From Bacteroidales bacterium UBA5762 (GTDB lineage: Bacteria > Bacteroidota > Bacteroidia > Bacteroidales > TTA-H9), in assembly GCA_002418865.1 (NCBI GenBank), contig DIEY01000098.1, positions 13,806 to 77,805 of the forward strand: DNA of 64,000 nucleotides, written 5' to 3'. Every line of letters starts with the position of its first letter. The first letter of the stretch is position 1. Made by a program: the position numbers and the translations under genes. Below the pieces are notes generated by a model. That model saw nothing but the letters and a program-made list of their open reading frames with translations, was not told where the DNA came from and did no database searches. This document shows positions 56,618-64,000 of this stretch, in pieces.

Positions 56618-59600
56618 ATGGCCGGAAAAAATTTTCAATTTTCAAAAGCTTTTCCCGAAGATCCTATATCCAAAGCATGGGATAAGGAAGAGTTAATACA
56701 CAGCCTTGCTTATGGCGAAGGTAAATGGGTGTTGATAACTGATGCCTCGAGTCCCTATACGGGGCAGAGATGGAGTACCAGAACTGAATTTCCAAAAGAT
56801 GCTATTTCAACGGGTTGGAACGATGGTTTTGATATTAGCTGGATTGGTTTCGGCGAAGGAGTTTGGTTTGTGGTGATGTCGGGTAATACAGGTATTGAAG
56901 AGCAAAGATGGATTACTAATAGCGATTTTCCTTCTGACGAAATTAAAGAAGCCATAAAGGCAGGAGAATCGGTTTTACAGTTAGTTTATGGGAACGACCG
57001 ATGGGCAGCAGTATTTGGTAAAACTGAACATTATGGACAACAAATTTTCGGCCTTTACAGTGATTTTCCGGCAAAAACAATCAAAGACTATTGGTCGAAG
57101 GGATATTATATTACTTCTCTCAGTCCATCAAAAGGGAAATGGGGTTTGGTAATGACCAAGGATGCTCCTTTCGAGAATCAATTTTACGTTTCGGATAAAA
57201 AATTTCCAGAAGCAGAAATTAAATCGAAGATGGCAGAAGGTTATGAAATTACGGATATAAGTTTTGGCAATGGGATATGGTTGGTAGTGATGTCAGTGCT
57301 CACTGAAAGTCAAACCAATAAAGAAGAGGAAGGATTTACTTATGATCCTGATGAAGCCGAACCTTCTCAAGCCGCTCCACAAAAAGAAATCGAAATCAAT
57401 CCTAAAGCTATGCGGTATTTCCAAACAGGAATGGAATATTTCAATCGAAAGGATTATCAAAAGGCCATTACTTATTTCGAAGATGCATTAAAAATCACAC
57501 CAGAATTCCCTTCGGCGCTCAATGGCATTGGAGCGGCCTGGTCATGGATGGGTGATATGGACAAAGCCTTGAAATATTATGAAGATTCATATCGACTCGA
57601 TCACTCCAATCCCATTATTTTCAGTAATTTAGTCTATACTTTAAACGATATGGGGAAAACGGATGAAATTTATCAAGCTGCCTTGGAATGCCCTTTAAGT
57701 ACAGCAAAGGAGGTAGAAGATGCCATGCCGTTGTATCATGCTGGTAAAGCACTGCTCGAAAAAGGCAAGGGCAAAAAAGCATTAGAATATTTTAAACTGG
57801 CAGCGAAACTTGAACCCGATGAAGCATTATACAAAGATGCTATAGCCGAAGCAGAAGCCAATCCCGAGGATAAGCCTAAACCATCGTCTTCGCCCACATC
57901 TCAACCCGAAAACGATAAATCTATAGATGAATTGTTAGGAGAAGTCAATAAACTGGTTGGGCTCAATAATATAAAGATGGATATTGACAATCTAATGAAA
58001 TATATAAGGATTGAAAAAATGCGCAAGGAAAGAGGTATGAATCCCAACCCCATCTCTTTGCACTCTGTCTTTCAGGGCCCACCGGGAACAGGAAAAACTA
58101 CAGTGGCTCGTTTGCTGGGAAAAATATACAAATCAATGGGGCTGCTTACCAGTGGGCATCTCATAGAAGTGGATCGTTCGGGCTTAGTGGGAGAATACAT
58201 AGGGCAAACCGCCGTAAAAACCAATAAAGTAATTGATAGCGCCCTCGATGGAATACTTTTTATCGACGAGGCTTATGCTTTAATCCCAGAAGGAGGTAAA
58301 GGGAATGATTTCGGTCAGGAAGCTGTAGACACTATTTTGAAACGCATGGAAGATTTACGTGATAGACTTGTAATTATCGTTGCCGGATATCCAAACGAAA
58401 TGAACCGTTTTATTCAGTCGAATCCAGGTCTTCAGCATCGTTTTAATCGATATTTTACTTTCAATGATTATTCACCAGACGAACTGCTCGAAATATTTAG
58501 ACGTATCGCTGAATCAGCCCATTTTGTTGTTGCTCCCGAGGCTATGGAAAAGGTTTCGAAATATTTGAATTATGTGTATCAGTCAAGAACCGACACTTTC
58601 GGGAATGCCCGTTTGGTGAGAAATCTTTTTGAAGAAGTCGTACAATTGCAATCGGCTCGTTTGGCCGAAATGGAGCAAATTACTGATCTGGATTTATGCA
58701 CTATCACGCTTGAGGATATCAATAAAGCTATTGCCGACGAGTATCAGGAGGAAATTCCTGAGAGCCTTGACGAGATAATGGCTGAATTGAATAAACTGGT
58801 TGGTCTCGATAATATTAAGAAAGATGTTGAACAACTTTTAAATTATATCAGAGTTGAAAAATTACGCTCCGAACAAGGAATGACAACTCAAAGCTTGAGT
58901 CTTCATGCTGTCTTCCAAGGACCTCCGGGAACTGGAAAAACTACAGTAGCACGTTTAATTGGCCGAATATACAAATCTTTAGGTTTATTGCCCAAAGGAC
59001 ATGTGGTGGAAGTTTCACGCAACGACTTGGTTGGTGAATATATAGGTCATACCGGGCCAAAAACAGAAAGAGTGATTGACTCAGCCATGCACGGAATCTT
59101 ATTTATCGACGAAGCTTACGCTCTCAATCCTAAAGGCGGTCAAGGCAATGATTTTGGTCGAGAAGCCATAGAAACTATCCTAAAAAGGATGGAAGACGAT
59201 CGCGATAAATTTGTTGTCATTCTGGCAGGCTATCCCGATGAAATGAGAGACCTTATAGAAACGAATCCTGGCCTAAAATCTCGCTTTAATCGCTATTTTA
59301 ATTTTGTAGATTATAAACCAGATGAGCTGATGGATATTTTTGAAGGTTTTGTAAAAAAACGCGCCATGACATTGGAATCTGCTGCTGAACAGCGCCTGAT
59401 AGGGCATTTTATCGACGTTTGGGAAGCACGAGATAAACATTTTGGCAATGGACGCTTTGCTCGAAATCTCTTCGAAAAAGTTATACAAGCCCAAAGCGAT
59501 AGAGTAGCAAAAATGGCGGAAATTTCACCTGATGACTTACGGCTTATACGTTTAGAGGATGTGGAAAGTGTAATCTCAATCGTAAAACCGGATCAACCTA

Positions 59601-59638
59601 AGGAAAGAAACACTATTGGATTCAAACCCAAAGGCTAA
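56618..59638 (+). CDS. DUF7477-like repeats, TPR and two CbxX-type AAA+ modules in one protein
   Basis: A 1006-residue cytosolic protein without a signal peptide. Residues 12-227 hold five tandem units of ~45 residues, each starting FP and ending in a W-x-x-V-M/T strand (at about 12, 58, 104, 150, 196), consistent with a DUF7477-like beta repeat domain. Residues about 263-405 are TPR-like (AMRYFQTGMEYFNRKDYQKA, ALNGIGAAW). An acidic/Pro-rich linker leads to two CbxX/SpoVK-type AAA+ modules: Walker A GPPGTGKT at 487-494 and 768-775, Walker B LFIDEA at 547-552 and 828-833, and R-finger-like RFNRYF at 608 and 889. The modules are much alike and arose by duplication. Function unknown; a remodelling ATPase with an attached sensor or binding platform is inferred. 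Confidence 0.88.
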   Translation: MAGKNFQFSKAFPEDPISKAWDKEELIHSLAYGEGKWVLITDASSPYTGQRWSTRTEFPKDAISTGWNDGFDISWIGFGEGVWFVVMSGNTGIEEQRWITNSDFPSDEIKEAIKAGESVLQLVYGNDRWAAVFGKTEHYGQQIFGLYSDFPAKTIKDYWSKGYYITSLSPSKGKWGLVMTKDAPFENQFYVSDKKFPEAEIKSKMAEGYEITDISFGNGIWLVVMSVLTESQTNKEEEGFTYDPDEAEPSQAAPQKEIEINPKAMRYFQTGMEYFNRKDYQKAITYFEDALKITPEFPSALNGIGAAWSWMGDMDKALKYYEDSYRLDHSNPIIFSNLVYTLNDMGKTDEIYQAALECPLSTAKEVEDAMPLYHAGKALLEKGKGKKALEYFKLAAKLEPDEALYKDAIAEAEANPEDKPKPSSSPTSQPENDKSIDELLGEVNKLVGLNNIKMDIDNLMKYIRIEKMRKERGMNPNPISLHSVFQGPPGTGKTTVARLLGKIYKSMGLLTSGHLIEVDRSGLVGEYIGQTAVKTNKVIDSALDGILFIDEAYALIPEGGKGNDFGQEAVDTILKRMEDLRDRLVIIVAGYPNEMNRFIQSNPGLQHRFNRYFTFNDYSPDELLEIFRRIAESAHFVVAPEAMEKVSKYLNYVYQSRTDTFGNARLVRNLFEEVVQLQSARLAEMEQITDLDLCTITLEDINKAIADEYQEEIPESLDEIMAELNKLVGLDNIKKDVEQLLNYIRVEKLRSEQGMTTQSLSLHAVFQGPPGTGKTTVARLIGRIYKSLGLLPKGHVVEVSRNDLVGEYIGHTGPKTERVIDSAMHGILFIDEAYALNPKGGQGNDFGREAIETILKRMEDDRDKFVVILAGYPDEMRDLIETNPGLKSRFNRYFNFVDYKPDELMDIFEGFVKKRAMTLESAAEQRLIGHFIDVWEARDKHFGNGRFARNLFEKVIQAQSDRVAKMAEISPDDLRLIRLEDVESVISIVKPDQPKERNTIGFKPKG

Positions 59639-59989
59639 GAATTGATCATTTTACGTCTTGCTTTTTTCAATAGAGCATCAAATATCATTTTATTCGAGAT
59701 GCGCTGAAAATGATTATCTTGAAATCGATAGATATTCTTTTCAATCCGAACTTGTCCTATTTAAATGTGGTCAGCAAATCACTGCAGGATGTAATTGACT
59801 TGAGATTTAGGGGCTTAAACTATGCCTGATATAGATTTTGCTTTAGTTTTTACACACTGTTTCGATAAAATGTCCTTTCTTTGTCAATCATTCTTTCCGG
59901 AAATATGGTTATAGAAAATTTCTGAACAAGCTTGTAAAATTGCTAATGAGGTCTCGCATAACAGACGAAAAGAACTAAAGAAGATAAAT
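59639..59989. other. Intergenic region upstream of the DUF3857 gene
   Basis: A stretch of 351 bases, A+T-rich. No frame, terminator or clear promoter box was recognised. Confidence 0.5.
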
Positions 59990-61828
59990 ATGATAAAAAT
60001 TAGAATTAGATGGATGTTGGTATTTCTGGTAGTCATAGCCGGAAAATTTTGTACGGCACAGGAATTAGCCTATGATGCCATTTACAATTACATTATAAAA
60101 GAATATACCCTTTCGAAAGAGGGTAGTGTAGATTATCACTATTCTTCTTCGATGAAACTATTGACGCATCAGGCATTTCATAGGTATTTCGGGGAATCGT
60201 TCATCGTATATAATCCTCAATTTCAGAAGCTGAAAGTCAATAAGTCGCGTACTATAATGGCTGATGGTAAGAAAGTAGATTCTCCTCTCAATGCCTTTAA
60301 TGAGGTATTACCGAGGTTTGCCAGCGGTAGTGCGGCTTACAATCATTTGAGGGAAATGGTAGTTTCGCATACAGGTCTCGAGGTGGGTGCTACTATCGAA
60401 TTCGATTATAATCTCGTGAGTCAACCCACAGGAATGCCTTACTTGATGGGCGAGGAGATTCTTTCCTTTCCAGTTCCGGTTGAATCGTACAAGGTAATCG
60501 TGAGGGTTCCCGAAGGTACGATATTGAATTATAAAATGTTGAATTTGAGGCTTAGTCCAGAAATATCCTTCGCAAAAGGAATGATGATTTATACATGGAA
60601 TTTTGGCAAAGTTGCAGCAAATCCTCATGAAATCTACATGCCTGAAGATTCTTATTATTCTCCTTATTTGAGTTTTTCTACTTCTCTATCTTTACAACAA
60701 AGCTTGGAGCTTTTTAGCAATCAGCCTGCCTTTACTGATACTAAACTTCCTCATACTGCCGTGGCTCGTATCGATCAGATCAAAGCAAGCGATGCATCGG
60801 ATTCTAAAAAAATCATTCAAATAAGAAATTTGGTCATCAACGAGTTATCTTATCTGAAAATTCCCTCCTCTATCATTGCATTTAAATTCAGGACACCTGC
60901 TGAGGTTTGGGAATCTCTTTCTGGGACAGAAATCGAAAAAACCATTCTTTTGGCTTCAATGCTCAGGCAAGCCGGGTATCAAGCCGATATTGTGGCTGCT
61001 GTTCCGACTAATGTTCTGGATACAAAATGGTTCAATCCACTCGTCATTGATGCATACTATGTTAGAACAGAGATTCCAGGCTCAGCAAGTGTTTATCTTT
61101 CGGCAATTAATGAACATCCTTACAATTTGTTACCCGACCTTTATGGAAATACCCTCTTATTGCTCGATCCGGCAGCAGAAAGCGTAAAAAAATGGGAAAT
61201 CTATCCCGAAAATAGCACCCTAAAAGTAAAAGGCAATTTCGAAGTAAAATCTGCTTCCGTGGAAGGAAATGGTGAACTTGAGCTTACCGGTCGATATCAT
61301 CCTTTTTATCGTATTCTCGAAAACGATAAGGAAATTACTAATATTTTAACTGGGTTTTGCAGCAGAGAAAATATTTCTTCATTTAAGTCGAAGCAATCAA
61401 ATCTCAACAGGCTTCAGACCGAGATTTCGATAAAAGCCGATCAAACTTTGACTCAGCTTGCTAAAGGCTTTTATGAAATGGAGTTACCTTTTGCCCGAAC
61501 AGGTGTTACCAGCTGGAACGTTGCGTCAATGCCATCCTCAAGGATTTCTCCCTTCGCCATCCCTTATTTTTTAATAGAAGATTACGACTATACGCTGCAA
61601 ATTCCCGATAGTCTCGAATTGCTAACTCCTGTAAGAAATCTCGAAATCCGTAGAGACTTTGGGGCTGTGAGAATTCAATTGAGCAAAAATGGGAATATGG
61701 TGAAGATAAGACGCACCATAGAATTTGTAGAGAACGAAGTGAATTCAATGAAATATGGGGAGCTCAGAGAGATATTCATCGAATGGATGGACCCGCAATA
61801 TCGAAAATTGGTTTTTAAGAAGAAATAG
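59990..61828 (+). CDS. DUF3857 / transglutaminase-fold exported protein with lost catalytic residues
   Basis: A 612-residue protein with a signal peptide (about residues 1-23, AGKFCTAQ). A DUF3857 region covers about 40-230 (RTIMADGKKVDSPLNAFNE, GATIEFDYNLVSQP). A transglutaminase-like region follows at about 275-400. In active members the core reads G-D-C-x-D-K-A; here it is SGTEIEKTILL, with Glu 314 in place of the Cys. The downstream region that should carry His (FNPLVIDAYYVRTEI) has none, so it is likely a catalytically dead relative. The last ~200 residues are beta-rich. Bacteroidota proteins of this type are often surface or periplasmic; the role is unknown. Confidence 0.8.
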   Translation: MIKIRIRWMLVFLVVIAGKFCTAQELAYDAIYNYIIKEYTLSKEGSVDYHYSSSMKLLTHQAFHRYFGESFIVYNPQFQKLKVNKSRTIMADGKKVDSPLNAFNEVLPRFASGSAAYNHLREMVVSHTGLEVGATIEFDYNLVSQPTGMPYLMGEEILSFPVPVESYKVIVRVPEGTILNYKMLNLRLSPEISFAKGMMIYTWNFGKVAANPHEIYMPEDSYYSPYLSFSTSLSLQQSLELFSNQPAFTDTKLPHTAVARIDQIKASDASDSKKIIQIRNLVINELSYLKIPSSIIAFKFRTPAEVWESLSGTEIEKTILLASMLRQAGYQADIVAAVPTNVLDTKWFNPLVIDAYYVRTEIPGSASVYLSAINEHPYNLLPDLYGNTLLLLDPAAESVKKWEIYPENSTLKVKGNFEVKSASVEGNGELELTGRYHPFYRILENDKEITNILTGFCSRENISSFKSKQSNLNRLQTEISIKADQTLTQLAKGFYEMELPFARTGVTSWNVASMPSSRISPFAIPYFLIEDYDYTLQIPDSLELLTPVRNLEIRRDFGAVRIQLSKNGNMVKIRRTIEFVENEVNSMKYGELREIFIEWMDPQYRKLVFKKK

Positions 61829-61865
61829 AAGGTAGTAATTGTAAAGATGTTGGGATTTGAAAAAA

Positions 61866-61904
61866 GAGGCTGTCACTCAATTTTTAATGACAGCCTCAGA
61901 TTTT
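61866..61904 (+). terminator. Strong terminator after the DUF3857 gene
   Basis: GAGGCTGTCA and TGACAGCCTC form a perfect 10-bp stem around a 12-base loop, followed by AGATTTTTTAG. It lies 37 bases beyond the stop at 61828. Confidence 0.88.
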
Positions 61905-62059
61905 TTAGTCTAACTTGAGTTTAGTATAAAAACCCAAAACCTGGGTAAGTCCCCTTCGGTGTCAGTCCCGATTTTGCGGGAGGGTTTAAGAGTCTTATGG
62001 CTTTTTAGACCGGCCTCATGTTTAGGGCAATCAAGTGCAACAAAGATCGGCCTGTTACA

Positions 62060-62320
62060 CTATTCCTCCTCGCTATTCTTGCTTATGACTTTCTCGCTAT
62101 TCTTTCTTATGACTTTGGTAGCACCATAAACAAGGCCAAGGCCAAGTAGTATTCCCAATCCACTTCCAATGGGTGCGCTGCCGCCGCCAACCGGGCCGTT
62201 GGTGCCATTCATGGATGGATCATCAGGCGGTGGCGGTGGCGATGGCTGCGCCTGCACACCGAGTGATAAAGCGCTAAATAAAAATCCGAGAATACAGGCT
62301 TTAAAAAAATCCTTTTTCAT
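62060..62320 (-). CDS. Small exported protein with Pro-rich stretch and Gly-rich membrane anchor
   Basis: An 86-residue protein: signal peptide (about residues 1-24, LSLGVQA), a Pro run (QPSPPPPPDDP), then a Gly-rich linker (NGPVGGGSAPIGSG), a short hydrophobic segment (LGILLGLGLVYGA) and a basic-then-acidic tail (KVIRKNSEKVISKNSEEE). The tripartite end resembles C-terminal anchor signals seen on small Bacteroidota proteins found near large T9SS cargo genes. It lies downstream of the T9SS cargo gene in the same direction. The function is unknown. The codon use is G+C-rich compared with most of the window. Confidence 0.65.
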   Translation of the reverse strand: MKKDFFKACILGFLFSALSLGVQAQPSPPPPPDDPSMNGTNGPVGGGSAPIGSGLGILLGLGLVYGATKVIRKNSEKVISKNSEEE

Positions 62321-62393
62321 AGTTTCTATGTATTAAATGTTGTTTTTACTTTCTTTAATATCCTGACAGGTTTAAGCTGTCAGATTTAAAATT

Positions 62394-64000
62394 TTATTGC
62401 ATCAAAATCCCTTTTAGCGTAATTATTTCCTGCCCTGCCGTGAGTTTCACCACCACAAAGCCTTTTGCGTCCAGTTCCAGGGTAGATAGCTCGCTAAGGA
62501 CCAAGTGCTTTTTTATCAGTCTTTGGCCCGAAGCATTGTAAACTTCCACTATTCCTGTTTGCCCTGTAAGCTTGGGGGTGTTGATGTAAAGCGTCTTGCC
62601 CGAAATCCACATATTTCCGGGCTGGGCTGCGGTTTCTTCTAACCCAATGCTACCGCCAAAGAGCAGCTTGAAACGGTTGGCAGTATTTTCCGGATTGTGG
62701 TTGAAACGGTAAACCTGCTGGCTGCGCAGGTTGATGGTTTGGCCGGTGAGTTCGTCGCGAAGATGAATTTTTACCGAAGGATTGAAGGATTCGATACCTT
62801 CAAAGTTGAGGGTGACCTCGCCGGTAAACTGGGTCTCAAAATTCATATCTACATTACGCTGATCCTGGAATAGCGGCAAATTGTTGAGGCTGTATTTTTC
62901 CCAGGATGACAAAGTGTAAAGTTGCGGTGCTTCTTCCAGGCCAAACAATTTCATTCCGTCGATTTGCAGGTCGAAAGCTTCGGTGGCTTCTTCTGCGAAA
63001 GCAACCACGGTTTCATCGGCATAGTTGTTTGAAGAAGCCCTGATGACCAATTTATTTTCTGTTGAATTTCCTGATTTGTAAAATGCCTGGCTGCTGTGGA
63101 CGCGGGCAGCATTGTTTACCGACAGTGTAGGCGAAGCCTCGTTGGTAGCAAGTACCATCAGTGCCTGGCCAACGGGGATGTATGAGGTTGTTGAGGAAGC
63201 TATTGTTGAATAGTTTCCGTTTGCTGCATTCCAGATATAGCAGCTTCCTCCAATTCCAGCCGATTTAGTCCAGCCATTACCGCTTGTGTTCCACACAATG
63301 GAAGATGGATAAGGATTGGGAATCAGGTTGAAGGTGTAAATGCCTGCTCCGGAATGCCCGGTGAGCGCATAAGAATAAACGCCATTGTTCAGGTTTCCTT
63401 CAAAAGTATATGTTTTGGAGGCTTCCGGGTAGTAAATCATGTAGCCCTGGTTTGTACTAAGCGGCGTAGTAGTAGATGTTCCCAGGGCTACCCAGAGACC
63501 ATAATTGTTCGCAGAACTTATTTGTGTCGGGTCAAGTTTGTAAAGGTATGAACCCAAAAACAGGTTTGAGGTCGGTGCAGTATATTGGGTGGGAATGCTT
63601 ACAAAGTGGTATCTCATCGCGGTAAGTGTTGTGCTTCCCGTGATTTCCCTTTTTATAGTGGCAGCCACATCGTTTGAGTTATGGAGCAGCGAGCCGCCGC
63701 TTTCGATCACCAGGCCGCTGTTTCCGGCGGTGTTGGCAAGCGTTCCGGTTACAGTAAGCCTTTTGCCTGATGGGATGGTAAGGTGGTTGCCTGTGTGAAT
63801 GGATAAACCCTTGATGGTAACATTCTGGTCGAGTGTAGCATTGGCCATAATGTAAGCTATTTCGTCCGTTCCGGGCAAAGCTGCTGCGCTCCAGTTGGCA
63901 GTGACTGACCAATTGCCAGCAGTGACAAAATTATTCCCCAACCTTGTTGAAGTTTTGGTTACTGCAATATCGCCACGGCCGTTGCCACCGCTGTATATAG
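62394..64000 (-). CDS. T9SS type A cargo protein (partial, 5' end outside window)
   Basis: The frame is open to the right edge of the window, reading YSGGNGRGDIAVTKTSTRL upstream of the possible TTG at 63941, so the gene is truncated by the window and its start is not visible. About 535 residues are seen. The early part has GNWSVTANWSAAALPGTDE, often found in adhesin-like cell-surface proteins, followed by a beta-rich region. The C-terminus (ETAAQPGNMWISGKTLYI, IVEVYNASGQRLIKKHLVL, ITLKGILMQ) is a T9SS type A sorting domain, which directs secretion and surface attachment. It is distinctly G+C-rich, unlike most other genes here. Confidence 0.88.
   Translation of the reverse strand, partial: IYSGGNGRGDIAVTKTSTRLGNNFVTAGNWSVTANWSAAALPGTDEIAYIMANATLDQNVTIKGLSIHTGNHLTIPSGKRLTVTGTLANTAGNSGLVIESGGSLLHNSNDVAATIKREITGSTTLTAMRYHFVSIPTQYTAPTSNLFLGSYLYKLDPTQISSANNYGLWVALGTSTTTPLSTNQGYMIYYPEASKTYTFEGNLNNGVYSYALTGHSGAGIYTFNLIPNPYPSSIVWNTSGNGWTKSAGIGGSCYIWNAANGNYSTIASSTTSYIPVGQALMVLATNEASPTLSVNNAARVHSSQAFYKSGNSTENKLVIRASSNNYADETVVAFAEEATEAFDLQIDGMKLFGLEEAPQLYTLSSWEKYSLNNLPLFQDQRNVDMNFETQFTGEVTLNFEGIESFNPSVKIHLRDELTGQTINLRSQQVYRFNHNPENTANRFKLLFGGSIGLEETAAQPGNMWISGKTLYINTPKLTGQTGIVEVYNASGQRLIKKHLVLSELSTLELDAKGFVVVKLTAGQEIITLKGILMQ

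Noticed and set aside
56006..59638. DUF6232 and the AAA+ fusion as one operon
   Set aside because: A perfect 9-bp hairpin with a T-run lies between them, so they are treated as separate units; co-occurrence elsewhere would be needed to link them.
61920..62058. Small coding gene or RNA between the DUF3857 gene and the small exported protein
   Set aside because: Only a weak 5-bp hairpin (TCCCG/CGGGA) and no credible frame were found.

Overview
This 64-kb window is low-G+C bacterial chromosome from a member of the phylum Bacteroidota. It is probably an uncultured, Bacteroidales-like lineage that carries a type IX secretion system (T9SS). The evidence is the era-der gene order, T9SS-type C-terminal sorting domains, a SusC-like TonB-dependent receptor, PorV/PorQ-family and DUF4834/DUF6427/DUF6232 proteins, and many TAnnTTTG -7 promoter boxes of the Bacteroidota primary sigma factor. 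Most genes are housekeeping genes in short operons on both strands. No rRNA, tRNA or CRISPR array was found by eye.

Layout. 1-8.7 kb: the end of era, then der and hslR, an outer-membrane DUF5916 protein, an RlmI-like rRNA methyltransferase, DUF4834, rpmH, pepD and rsmG. 8.7-18.4 kb: a LysM glucosaminidase, ppnP, a large propeller protein, rnhB, a DUF6427 membrane protein, a DUF7033 polysaccharide-deacetylase-like protein and dnaX. 18.4-24.1 kb: a T9SS cargo gene broken by two in-frame stops, prfB with a programmed +1 frameshift, recX and gyrB. 24.4-31.9 kb: an M16 protease, a junction of two decayed insertion sequences, a coiled-coil lipoprotein, a MORN-type lipoprotein, dihydroorotase and a GT2 glycosyltransferase. 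32-42 kb: pyrF-prfA, pdxJ, a secreted protein divergent from a histidine kinase/response regulator pair, purC, phoH and a SAM hydrolase (DUF62).

42-56 kb: a Rieske-like lipoprotein with no His ligands, two small envelope proteins, a TonB receptor / giant secreted protein / PorV-like triad, greA, a HIT protein and a long-form amidophosphoribosyltransferase. 56-62 kb: a DUF6232 membrane protein, a 1006-residue protein fusing a five-repeat DUF7477-like region, TPRs and two CbxX-type AAA+ modules, and a DUF3857/transglutaminase-fold protein whose catalytic residues are gone. 62-64 kb: a clearly more G+C-rich segment with a small Gly-rich membrane protein and the 3' part of a T9SS cargo gene that runs off the window.

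No complete defence island or biosynthetic cluster is present. The best candidates for undescribed biology are the DUF7477-TPR-AAA-AAA protein and the receptor / secreted protein / PorV triad. Smaller leads are the doubly interrupted T9SS gene, the strong internal Shine-Dalgarno-like prfB frameshift site in a phylum that rarely uses such sequences, and two genes whose promoter box lies four bases before the start codon.
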